Assembly: GCA_017654935.2 (NCBI GenBank)
Contig: CM065703.1
Span: 31,936,363 to 32,000,362 of the forward strand
Length of the DNA stretch: 64,000 nt
Reading direction: 5' to 3'
Source: Phymorhynchus buccinoides
Taxonomy: Eukaryota; Mollusca; Gastropoda; Neogastropoda; Raphitomidae
Part shown: positions 58,001 through 64,000 of the stretch, piece after piece
How positions within the stretch are numbered: the stretch's first letter is position 1
How the letters are laid out: every line of letters starts with the position of its first letter
Made by a program: the position numbers and the translations under genes
Notes under the pieces: generated by a model
What the model was told of the DNA's origin: nothing
Seen by the model: only the letters and a program-made list of their open reading frames with translations
The model's database searches: none

Positions 58001-61000
58001 ATGACCGTAATGGGTAAGGTGCATAATACATGTGTCCGGTTTTCAAGACCGTAATGGGTAAGGTACATAATACATGTGTCCGGTTTTCACGACCGTAATG
58101 GGTAAGGTGCATAATACATGTGTCCGGTTTTCAGACCGTAATGGGTAAGGTACATAATACATGTGTCCGGTTTTCACGACCGTAATGGGTAAGGTACATA
58201 ATACATGTGTCCGGTTTTCATGACCGTAATGGGTAAGGTACATAATACATGTGTCCGGTTTTCATGACCGTAATGGGTAAGGTGCATAATACATGTGTCC
58301 GGTTTTCATGACCGTAATGGGTAAGGTACATAATACATGTGTCCGGTTTTCATGACCGTAATGGGTAAGGTACATAATACATGTGTCCGGTTTTCACGAC
58401 CGTAATGGGTAAGGTACATAATACATGTGTCCGGTTTTCATGACCGTAATGGGTAAGGTACATAATACATGTGTCCGGTTTTCATGACCGTAATGGGTAA
58501 GGTGCATAATACATGTGTCCGGTTTTCATGACCGTAATGGGTAAGGTGCATAATACATGTGTCCGGTTTTCACGACCGTAATGGGTAAGGTGCATAATAC
58601 ATGTGTCCGGTTTTCACGACCGTAATAGGTAAGGTGCATAATACATGTGTCCGGTTTTCACGACCGTAATAGGTAAGGTACATAATACATGTGTCCGGTT
58701 TTCACGACCGTAATAGGTAAGGTGCATAATACATGTGTCCGGTTTTCACGACCGTAATGGGTAAGGTGCATAATACATGTGTCCGGTTTTCACGACCGTA
58801 ATAGGTAAGGTACATAATACATGTGTCCGGTTTTCACGACCGTAATGGGTAAGGTACATAATACATGTGTCCGGTTTTCACGACCGTAATGGGTAAGGTA
58901 CATAATACATGTGTCCGGTTTTCATGACCGTAATGGGTAAGGTGCATAATACATGTGTCCGGTTTTCACGACCGTAATGGGTAAGGTGCATAATACATGT
59001 GTCCGGTTTTCATGACCGTAATGGGTAAGGTACATAATACATGTGTCCGGTTTTCATGACCGTAATGGGTAAGGTGCATAATACATGTGTCCGGTTTTCA
59101 TGACCGTAATGGGTAAGGTACATAATACATGTGTCCGGTTTTCATGACCGTAATGGGTAAGGTGCATAATACATGTGTCCGGTTTTCATGACCGTAATGG
59201 GTAAGGTGCATAATACATGTGTCCGGTTTTCACGACCGTAATGGGTAAGGTACATAATACATGTGTCCGGTTTTCACGACCGTAATAGGTAAGGTACATA
59301 ATACATGTGTCCGGTTTTCACGACCGTAATAGGTAAGGTACATACAGTAATACATGTGTCCGGTTTTCAGTTTTCACTGGTCTCCCCGCTGCATTCACCC
59401 GACACATTCCAATTTCAGAGGTTCTCAAAGGAAAACATTATTTGGATTCTTTGTTTTATTTTATAAAATAAAGTGCAGGAGAATGGGCCAATAAGTACAA
59501 CAACAACAATAGTAGATGAAAGTAAGAAGCAGAAAAGGCAGAGTCAAGAGAGAATGATAGGTTAGAGGAAGTTGCTTGCACAGAACTTCCAGAAAGTGGG
59601 GGAACTACTTGTACTGAACCCCCCCCCCCCCTGGTATCCCCATGGTGATGGTGGGAGACATGTGGAGGGACCAGGGCCATCCAGCTCCCCTTATGGAGGC
59701 ACGAGGCTTCCACTATATAACAAGATCAGGGTTTCTGAAAACGTAGAGATTGTGCGCACTATTTCACGCACAAACCATGTGTGAGATTTACCCTCTCAAA
59801 GGGGGTCAGTCTTCCATTGTATAGGCAAATCTCAATCCTTAATTATATGTCATGCAGTGCAGATTTTTACCCTTTAAAATCTCAAGTAGGGGGTCAATCT
59901 TCATGTGATTGTATCAAGGCAAATCTTTTCCGTCGGTTATATCAAGCCCAATCCTTAATTATATGTTACCTTTCTTTAAGAACTACTTATTTATCGTGAC
60001 ACAGTCAATGATTTCTTCTATTTATATCGCACTGTAGATATGAAGATAAAGGAGAGATCGACTAAGGATGCCAACACAAATTTTAGTGGGCTTGGCTGGA
60101 TGAAACTGTTATCACACCGTAAGATCCGTGTAGGCGACTTCACCTGGAAAGTTAAGGTTGTTGCCTAAGATCAAGAACAAAAAAGAAAATATCAAGAACA
60201 AGCAAGAAAAAGAAGAAATATCAAGAACAAAAAGATAATCAGATTAGGGAATAGGTATAGGTGCTCTCCCCTAGATAAATTGCCACAAAAGTGGCCCTTT
60301 CGACTAATCCCACAGAAACAGAAACAAATGCCACATTACTTCTCAGCGTCTTATCGAAACTGCAAACTCCCAGACTTCGTCTTCCAACGTTACCGACTTT
60401 TTCAAGCCAACGGAAGAAAAGAAGAACAAAGATGAACTTGAATTGATTCATTATCTTCCTTCCAAGTCTTATTATTTACGTCATCTATGGCACCAACCGT
60501 CTTGGTCTGCCCAAATAAAAAGGGCAGAGGAACAAACCAAAAGCTTCTATTGTGCTAGGAATAGTTGTGACACTTCCAGACAAGACTAGTTTTAAACAAG
60601 ACAAGTTCACAAGGATCAAACCTGCTTGCTTTAAATTATGTTTACGCGCGGAAGGTAAGATGCCGCATCAAAATTCCTCTCAGCTCCCAAAAATTCCTCT
60701 CCCCTGCTACAAATATTCCTCTTTGGTCTGTTAGGGGGTTGGCAGGTCTGCTCAATGCTTTCAATCATCCCATGATCATGACGGTTTGATTTCTGTGTGT
60801 CTCAGGTGTGTCCGTGCTGGAGCTGTGTCTGATCATTGCCATGAAACACCTCACTGACATCTACGACGGAGAGCCCTTCAACTTTGAAATGGTCTACAGC
60901 GGTCAGTTTCCTGGGTCCCCCCCCCCCCCTCCTTTTTTTATATCTCTTTTGTCTTCTTTCATCTCCATTCAAACTGATGCCGCCTTCTCTTTGTCTTTTT

Positions 61001-63070
61001 GTTAATAATAATAATAATAAATAGCATTCATACAGTGGAACCTCCCTTATAAGACCTCCCATTATAAGACTCCCTCCCACATAAGACCTACTTCTCTGAG
61101 ACATTGCCCTTCTTTGTAAGTATTAAAATTACCTCCCTTATAAGACCCCTCCTTTATAGGACCTCATTCTGGATGATTTTTGAAGGTCTTATAAGGGAGG
61201 TTCCACACTGTAGCGCCTAATCTTAAAAAAGCCCTAAGCGCTTACAATCATAAAAGAATAAACCAGCAAGCAATATAAATAAATAAATGACAAAAATATA
61301 TTATGCGCACGCACGCACGCTCTTAGCACAGACTCACTCACGCACTAAACTCAGACACACACACGAACGCACTACACGTGCACGCACACACACACACACA
61401 ACAGAACACAATTCCTTTATCGTCAATAATCATTTTGACTTGACTTGACACACACACACACACACACACACACACAACACAACACACACACACACATGCA
61501 CAAACAACACAATTTCTTTATCGTCTATAATCATTTTGACTTGACACACACACACACACACAACACAACACAACACAACACAACACACACACACACGGAT
61601 GGAAGGGACACAAGTTCTTGAAAAGTCTATATTATTTTGACGTTGATTGACACGCACACACTTGAAGAAAACAGTACACACATGCAGTTTACCACCATTC
61701 TTTTTTTTATAATCTCTAATTTTGACATGGGCACACCGAATAAACAAGGGGTTCCAAAGGGTGGTTATCAAACTTGTCTTTGCAAGATTAAATGGTGTTC
61801 TGTTGAGAAAAAAACGCACACACACACACACATGAAAAACACACACAATAACAATAACACAACAACACACACAACACACACACACACACATACACGCTCT
61901 TCGACACACACAAACACACACATCCTCAGAGCACACACACACACACAATATTACGAGACACACACAAACAACACAACAAACAACAACAAAAAACACACAC
62001 AAATTCTATTTGTGTGTGTGTATCACACACACACATGTGTACACGTGTGTGAGACAAACACAACACAACACACACAGTGATTGCATAGACACAACACAAC
62101 ACACACACACAACACACACACACACACACACACAAAACAGTCGATCACAACACGTTTACACAAACACTAGAATGAAAAGTACACACTAAACACACTTTCC
62201 ACACAAACACACACACACAACAGTTGTACAACAAACACAACACACACTTACACCATTTTTCTACACAACAGTTATATTTATAAAATGGCACACACACACA
62301 CACAACACACACACACAGACACACCTGAACACACACACACAGCACCAACACGCATGCACACAACCACTTGCAGATGGAAGGGACTCAGTACTTTGAAAAG
62401 TAATATAGCAGGCTACGTTAGATTGAACCTTGAAGAAAAGAGTACCGTCATTTGAGTTTACCGCCATCTTCTTTTTTATAATCTCTAATTTTGACATGGG
62501 CTCCGAATAAACGAGGGGTTCCAAAGGGTGGTCATCAAACTTGTCTTTGCAAGATTAAATGGTGTTCTGTTGGGGAAAAAATTCGCCTATGAAAATTACA
62601 TTTAATAATAATAATAATAATAATAAATAAAGCTTCTATAGCGCTCTTTGATGATAAAAAATCATCCTCAGAGCGCTTTACAAACATTACGAGAGAAAAC
62701 AATCATGCTAAGTCTCATGAAAAAAAAATTCTGTGTGTGTGAATTTGTGTGTGTGTGTGTGTGTGTATGTGTATGCCTGTGTGAGATAAATAGGACACAA
62801 GTGATTGCATAGAGGTTCCTTTTGACACTTTTTTTTAAGAAGTCGATCAAAACGTTTATTAAACCTAGAATGAAAAGTATTCTCTAAACAATCTTTCCAG
62901 CAAAGTTCTCTCGTAACAGTTGTAAAATGGCGTCACTTAGACCTTTTTTCTAGCAACAGTTATATTTATAAAATGGCTTTGCTTTGTTTTTGCTTTGATT
63001 GACAGAATACCTGAAGTTTGCCAAGCGCCGTTCCTCAGTTCAGGTGTTTGAGAAAGCTGTGGTGTTGAAG
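40892..63070 (+). CDS. ORC4: Origin recognition complex subunit 4, exons 1-11 (gene continues past the window)
   Basis: Coding exons: 40892-41055, 42908-42998, 44774-44849, 47021-47106, 48430-48478, 50681-50829, 52820-52993, 54619-54705, 56497-56605, 60806-60901, 63006-63070. They total 1146 nt (382 codons) with all phases closing. ORC4 is an AAA+ subunit of the complex that marks replication origins and loads MCM helicase in the nucleus. Visible landmarks: Walker A GHRGTGKS (residues 77-84), the near-invariant [19 protein letters not shown] block (109-127), Walker B-like LTLEEFDMF (165-173), [16 protein letters not shown] (180-195), [15 protein letters not shown] (210-224), and the winged-helix segment [20 protein letters not shown]. 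Vertebrate ORC4 is about 436 residues, so roughly 50 C-terminal residues remain. Tails of exons 6 and 8 are tandemly duplicated, and intron 9 holds a 2.4-kb satellite. Confidence 0.95.
41056..42907. other. ORC4 intron 1; only fragments of repeats seen
   Basis: It contains a SINE S1 fragment near 41811. Otherwise no family was recognised. Short open frames near 42680-42955 show no conserved motif. Confidence 0.4.
41811..41856 (-). repeat. SINE S1 internal fragment
   Basis: Matches the internal stretch ccactgggtttaacgta...gcatgggcacacggg of family S1. It lies in ORC4 intron 1. Confidence 0.6.
42908..42998 (+). CDS. ORC4: ORC4 exon 2, Walker A
   Basis: Acceptor ttttttacag|GGAACT and donor TCCATG|GTATGT; 91 nt, phase 2 to 0. 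It encodes [20 protein letters not shown] followed by [10 protein letters not shown], the P-loop. A hAT-like element starts only 19 bp into the next intron. Confidence 0.9.
43357..43485 (+). repeat. dispersed repeat, S4-related
   Basis: Almost the same sequence as 10246-10380, in ORC4 intron 2 inside a hAT-like element. Confidence 0.7.
43503..43955 (-). mobile_element. degenerate TTAA element, (A)CTCACTC...CTGGCC family
   Basis: In reverse it parallels 55841-56374: gtttgcatcattacataaaaatt, gaagactattaagggaccat and ggtttgcatgggttcgc-type blocks. Its ends are decayed (gagttaatt left, ggccagtgttgaatgagat right). Confidence 0.55.
44092..44225 (+). repeat. dispersed repeat shared with 21836-21960
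   Basis: Both copies contain (c)ttctt(g/c)...gatcac(t)(t/c)ggacag(g)ttcct, gagcg(c/t)agatg, gcccagcatgtccgtctt and ctggagaaa. The family is not identified. Confidence 0.6.
44245..44375 (+). repeat. SINE-like S2, 3' part
   Basis: aaaggcaggagaattgacca through aagggaaaaggcagagtg to cacttccagaagggggaact. It directly follows another dispersed repeat (44092-44225) that is also seen at 21836-21960. Confidence 0.7.
44774..44849 (+). CDS. ORC4: ORC4 exon 3
   Basis: Acceptor ctctttcag|CTTGTG and donor CAATG|GTAAGC; 76 nt, phase 0 to 1. It encodes [17 protein letters not shown] and then MVTVRLNG, leading into the conserved NGLLQ block. Confidence 0.9.
45912..46505 (-). repeat. S4 repeat split by a TTAA insertion
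   Basis: The left piece (gcggtaccatagccgataaggt) and right piece (gaggcgtggttaccgctaca) are contiguous in the copy at 12799-12998. Confidence 0.8.
45943..46331. mobile_element. TTAA element, CCCTTTGCTGGGCAC family, with proven target site
   Basis: TTAACCCTTTGCTGGGCAC ... GTGCCCAGCAAAGGATTAA, 389 bp. The paralogous uninterrupted site ggtttaaccgagg near 12828 shows that the TTAA was single before insertion and duplicated after. Confidence 0.85.
47021..47106 (+). CDS. ORC4: ORC4 exon 4
   Basis: Acceptor tgacccag|GGTTGC and donor GTGTTT|GTAAGT; 86 nt, phase 1 to 0. It encodes [20 protein letters not shown] then NTVGDRVF, the most conserved block of ORC4. A 27-bp tandem array begins 54 bp downstream. 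Confidence 0.95.
47160..47455 (+). repeat. ~27-bp tandem array after ORC4 exon 4
   Basis: About eleven units of aaaattagggggtcagaatc plus ggcacac with small variants. It lies wholly in intron 4 and contains no exon sequence. Confidence 0.9.
47877..48093. mobile_element. TTAA element, CCCCTTGACTGCC family, uninterrupted copy
   Basis: TTAACCCCTTGACTGCCA ... TGGCAGTCAAGGGGTTGA (last TTAA mutated), about 217 bp. It is homologous in reverse orientation to 33174-34311 and serves as its empty-site reference. Confidence 0.85.
48430..48478 (+). CDS. ORC4: ORC4 exon 5
   Basis: Acceptor tactttcag|GGGTCT and donor AAGTG|GTAAGA; 49 nt, phase 0 to 1. It encodes [17 protein letters not shown], a family-conserved helix. 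Confidence 0.9.
48479..49478. other. ORC4 intron 5, left part
   Basis: It holds a TG/CTG microsatellite near 48485-48560, a ~450-bp block (48600-49430) with a SINE S1 fragment, and no recognisable exon. Confidence 0.4.
49008..49100 (-). repeat. SINE S1 fragment, tail-side part
   Basis: A diverged copy of the gtcacagag...ttgctcccatctgg...gcgccaccca part of the SINE, in ORC4 intron 5. Confidence 0.6.
49479..50402. mobile_element. 924-bp TTAA element, CCCTCTTGTG ends
   Basis: TTAACCCTCTTGTGCC ... CACACAAGAGAGTTAA. The interior has an internal duplication (tctttcacaaaaa(a)ggga / cgctttcctcagtcaatgg type) but no transposase ORF. Confidence 0.75.
50435..50622. mobile_element. fragment of the ...gatccgaaaaatatggta element
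   Basis: Shares gaaaggggagccaactcttg and atggcggtcgg with 12270-12330 and ends tgatccgaaaaatatggta. It lies between a TTAA element and ORC4 exon 6. Confidence 0.55.
50681..50829 (+). CDS. ORC4: ORC4 exon 6, Walker B region
   Basis: Acceptor gtttgtttcag|GGGACC and donor CGATTT|GTGAGT; 149 nt, phase 1 to 0. It encodes [17 protein letters not shown], then [20 protein letters not shown] and [10 protein letters not shown]. The Walker B acidic pair reads Glu-Glu rather than the usual Asp-Glu. The last 45-50 nt of the exon plus donor are repeated 18 times downstream, so the functional donor is uncertain. The next exon starts in phase 0 and is compatible with any of these donors. Confidence 0.9.
50830..52371 (+). 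repeat. tandem array of ORC4 exon 6 tail + donor + TG tract (18 extra copies)
   Basis: Units of about 65-98 bp: (TG)n, then TTGCCAG or GGCCAG, then an exon-tail copy ending CGATTT, then GTGAGTTGTC. Copies end near 50927, 51017, 51109, 51203, 51297, 51395, 51495, 51565, 51633, 51701, 51773, 51850, 51944, 52038, 52120, 52205, 52273 and 52351. Twelve are long type ([10 protein letters not shown](L/V)TCRF in 45 nt, two with small deletions). Six are short type with an internal deletion (gccagtcgtcattggag). Each long unit has an acceptor-like CCAG before TCG and a consensus donor after TTT, giving 15-codon phase 0-0 candidate exons. Confidence 0.9.
52548..52670 (+). repeat. SINE-like S2, 3' part
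   Basis: gatagtcgatggcagtaagc through acttccagaagttggggg to ggtatccccgtgggg. It lies in ORC4 intron 6, 150 bp before exon 7. Confidence 0.75.
52820..52993 (+). CDS. ORC4: ORC4 exon 7, sensor-region helices
   Basis: Acceptor cactttcag|GACGTG and donor ATACTG|GTATGT; 174 nt, 58 codons, phase 0-0. It begins [20 protein letters not shown], which is almost invariant among ORC4 proteins, and ends [10 protein letters not shown]. Confidence 0.95.
53029..53496. mobile_element. AACCGGTT-rich hAT-like MITE with 8-bp duplication
   Basis: Flanked by tagtatag on both sides (53021-53028, 53497-53504). The ends aggtggggagaaaaaccgg and gaaccggttctcaactc form an imperfect inverted repeat. The 8-bp duplication is typical of hAT. 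It starts 36 bp after ORC4 exon 7. Confidence 0.75.
54619..54705 (+). CDS. ORC4: ORC4 exon 8
   Basis: Acceptor tgtcttgcag|GAGGTG and donor CTGCTG|GTGAGT; 87 nt, 29 codons, phase 0-0. It encodes [20 protein letters not shown] then HVRDMILLL. Its last ~48 nt plus donor are repeated six times downstream. Confidence 0.85.
54706..55312 (+). repeat. tandem array of ORC4 exon 8 tail + donor (6 extra copies)
   Basis: Units of about 68-126 bp contain a TG tract, an AG dinucleotide (for example catcatcag), a copy of tcgacagttcagtctcact(a)c...cagggat(a/c)tgattctgctg(t/c)tg, and a donor GTGAGT or GTTAGT. Copies end near 54793, 54902, 55030, 55136, 55207 and 55306. Unlike the exon 6 array, the copied segment would enter in phase 2 and leave in phase 0, so inclusion would break the frame. 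Confidence 0.85.
55643..56417 (+). mobile_element. TTAA element, CCCTTTGACCG family, with nested TTAA element
   Basis: TTAACCCTTTGACCGACA ... TGGCGGCGAAAGGGTTAA. The interior (actaaaaggcgtccaatcag, gaagaattctcaatattgc) belongs to the CCCTTTCACCGCC family. It is interrupted by 55841-56374. Confidence 0.8.
55841..56374. mobile_element. nested TTAA element, CTCACTCTTTACTGGCC family
   Basis: TTAACTCACTCTTTACTGGCC ... tatagagagagTTAA, 534 bp, within 55643-56417. The interior (aattcacaactccgcaaagc, cggtcccttaatagttttca) is related to 43503-43955. Confidence 0.75.
56497..56605 (+). CDS. ORC4: ORC4 exon 9
   Basis: Acceptor gtttgttctag|ACTCCG and donor GCACG|GTTCGT; 109 nt, phase 0 to 1. It encodes [19 protein letters not shown] then [18 protein letters not shown]. 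The donor GTTCGT is weak. Confidence 0.85.
56929..59720 (+). repeat. S2 SINE-like repeat carrying the 44-bp satellite
   Basis: The head (gagttgccagaccatgtcgccataatggg) and the body after the array (gttttcactggtctccccgc, aacttccagaaagtggggg, ggtatccccatgg) follow the order of S2 at 19873-20170. The ccgtaatgggtaaggt..gtccggttttca segment is amplified in place. Confidence 0.85.
56950..59362 (+). repeat. 44-bp satellite, about 55 units
   Basis: Unit: catgaccgtaatgggtaagg plus tgcataatacatgtgtccgg plus tttt. Variants are ca(t/c)gacc, aggt(g/a)cat and aatgggt/aataggt. It lies in ORC4 intron 9, 345 bp after exon 9. Confidence 0.95.
60806..60901 (+). CDS. ORC4: ORC4 exon 10, winged-helix start
   Basis: Acceptor gtgtctcag|GTGTGT and donor CAGCG|GTCAGT; 96 nt, phase 1 to 1. 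It encodes [20 protein letters not shown] then [11 protein letters not shown], a highly conserved ORC4 segment. Confidence 0.95.
61033..61210. mobile_element. CAGTGGAACCTCCC inverted-repeat element
   Basis: TA|CAGTGGAACCTCCCTTATAAG ... agggaggttccacactg|TA. It has a central acattgcccttctttgtaag block, in ORC4 intron 10. Confidence 0.85.
61300..62360. repeat. 1-kb CA-rich compound microsatellite
   Basis: Long interrupted runs of CACA with inserted caacacaacacaac blocks and single-copy islands, including ttttgacatgggc...gaataaac at 61720 repeated at 62487. No coding sequence is supported. Confidence 0.85.
63006..63070 (+). CDS. ORC4: ORC4 exon 11
   Basis: Acceptor tgattgacag|AATACC and donor TTGAAG|GTAAGC; 65 nt, phase 1 to 0. 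It encodes [19 protein letters not shown] then VLK, matching the FQKFVQRK...FEKPVVMK region of ORC4. A perfect 48-bp inverted repeat begins 23 bp into the next intron. Confidence 0.9.
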
Positions 63071-63093
63071 GTAAGCTGGGCCTGTATTCCACC

Positions 63094-63194
63094 TTGAGAT
63101 AGCATGAGACTTAGCATGATGCTAACTTAGAAGCTCTTCCACACATTGGAAGAGCTTCTAAGTTAGCATCATGCTAAGTCTCATGCTATCTCAA
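63094..63194. repeat. perfect 48-bp inverted repeat with 5-base loop
   Basis: The left arm 63094-63141 (ttgagatagcatgagactta...gctcttcca) and right arm 63147-63194 are exact reverse complements around cacat. The pairing continues imperfectly outward (gtattcc(a)c / gtgaatac). It begins 23 bp after the ORC4 exon 11 donor. Confidence 0.95.
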
Positions 63195-63601
63195 CGTGAA
63201 TACCGTCCCAGGTCTTTAGGTACCATGTCTGGCTATCTTGTATTTCATGCACCCACCATCAAATTTTCATATTGAATATTTTCACTGAGAAGCAACATTC
63301 TGCAATTCTCGGGAAAGGGATAGGGTTAGGATCAGCCTGGGATTATTTTCATGAAGCTAAAGCAGACTTTAAGGTTGTGGGTTGTAAACATGAGGGGAGG
63401 AGTGTCTAAAGTTTTCCTCTGTTGCGGATACAGTATTGCGATTCTTCACGTTTCTAAAAAAACTTTTTGTTGTTGTCTGTCTGAACTTTCTGTCAGTAGT
63501 ATCGCCTCATGACTTTATTACTGCTGTGTGTGTGTGTGTCTTTCTGTTTCTGTGTGTGTGTGCGAGTATGCGACCATTTCATCATGTTGTGTTGTCTTCA
63601 G

Positions 63602-63687
63602 GCGCCCATGAACATCTACTGTTTTTAGAGCTACTTCGGCGCATGGAGGGGGTCACAGTTGCATGGGTGCTACTACCTTCCGTATAA
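63602..63687 (+). pseudogene. ORC4: probable ORC4 exon 12, frame-disrupted or mis-assembled
   Basis: After the acceptor-like gtcttcag, the sequence encodes AHEHLLFLELLRRMEG when read from 63604. This aligns with the AFEHLQQLELI-PMER block that follows exon 11 in other ORC4 proteins. Splicing from phase-0 exon 11 at this acceptor would read the other frame and stop after eight codons, because two extra bases (GC) lie between the AG and the homologous codon. No clear donor follows before the in-frame stop at 63685-63687. It may be a 2-bp indel, an assembly error, an unusual acceptor or a decayed copy. Confidence 0.5.
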
Positions 63688-64000
63688 ACGGAAATCCGTA
63701 AATTAAGTTTTCTGCTGAGACGGAAATTCTGCATTTTTAAAATTTTGTCCCCCCCCAAAAAAGTTGATCTGTTAACTGTGGTTGGGGGCATTTTGAATCT
63801 GGGTCTTCCAACCACCGGAAGTGAAAATACAACAACAAAAATGGCGGCCGAGTCATATTCACACATGCTTATTTGAATTAAATTCAACATTATCAGCATG
63901 AATTTTGTGTCATGAAAGCTACAAACTTCACAGAAAGGTAAGTTACAACTATATTTCAATTCACCAAATGATATTTATGATGTTAAACGTATGAATATGT

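Larger units (their letters stand above)
60902..63005. other. ORC4 intron 10
   Basis: Filled by a CAGTGGAACC element, the CA-rich block and two copies of a segment (61720-61815; 62480-62580) with gggttccaaagggtggt and gcaagattaaatggtgttct. No extra exon was recognised. Confidence 0.5.

Noticed and set aside
57609..58243. Histidine-rich repeats ([11 protein letters not shown])
   Set aside because: Translation of the 44-bp satellite; the frame changes with each indel.
61430..62524. Cysteine-rich open frames resembling secreted peptides
   Set aside because: Pure CA/TG microsatellite translation; no signal peptide or cysteine framework.

Overview
This is eukaryotic nuclear DNA with intron-rich genes, GT-AG splice sites, SINEs, LINE fragments and many short inverted-repeat elements. 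The codon use, intron structure, TG/CA microsatellites and repeat content suggest a lophotrochozoan, most likely a marine mollusc and perhaps a gastropod. That taxon is an inference. No bacterial-type gene, CRISPR array or functional tRNA/rRNA gene was found.

Two protein-coding genes can be rebuilt exon by exon with every splice phase closing, and they lie head to head. (1) Minus strand, 34600 down to 3119: a lifeguard / TMBIM (BAX inhibitor-1 superfamily) membrane protein in 15 coding exons, 509 residues in the shortest model. Its Pro/Gly-rich N-terminus is built from symmetric phase 1-1 exons that share a VPxAF/Y motif. (2) Plus strand, 40892 to beyond the right edge: origin recognition complex subunit 4 (ORC4), 11 coding exons and 382 residues readable, plus a probable twelfth exon near 63604 that looks frameshifted. 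About 6.3 kb between them (34611-40874) holds no recognisable gene apart from a LINE fragment and small elements.

The most unusual feature is that tandem duplication repeatedly involves exon edges together with their splice sites. Lifeguard exon 2 (84-bp unit, about 9 copies) and exon 5 (90-bp unit, 6 copies plus one orphan) are arrays of partial exons with candidate alternative donors or acceptors. ORC4 exon 6 (18 extra copies of the exon tail plus donor plus TG tract) and exon 8 (6 extra copies) show the same pattern. In lifeguard exon 15 the splice acceptor itself has been copied, once as a SINE target-site duplication. Three large non-coding arrays sit inside dispersed elements: 90-bp units at 16.95-18.03 kb in a CAGTGGAACCTCCC inverted-repeat element, 66-bp units at 23.95-26.72 kb in a TTAA/CCCTTTCACCGCC element, and 44-bp units at 56.95-59.36 kb in a SINE-like repeat.

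The rest is mostly mobile-element debris: about 20 TTAA-flanked terminal-inverted-repeat elements of several families, some nested (one has a paralogous empty site at 12828); a PIF-like MITE; hAT-like elements; a decayed Tc1-like transposon at 32.0-32.9 kb; LINE ORF2 C-terminal fragments; two or three SINE families; palindromic hairpins; and a foldback element with a telomere-like (CCCTAA)n core. The two genes have no obvious functional link: one is an ER/Golgi-type membrane cell-death and calcium regulator, the other a replication-licensing ATPase subunit.
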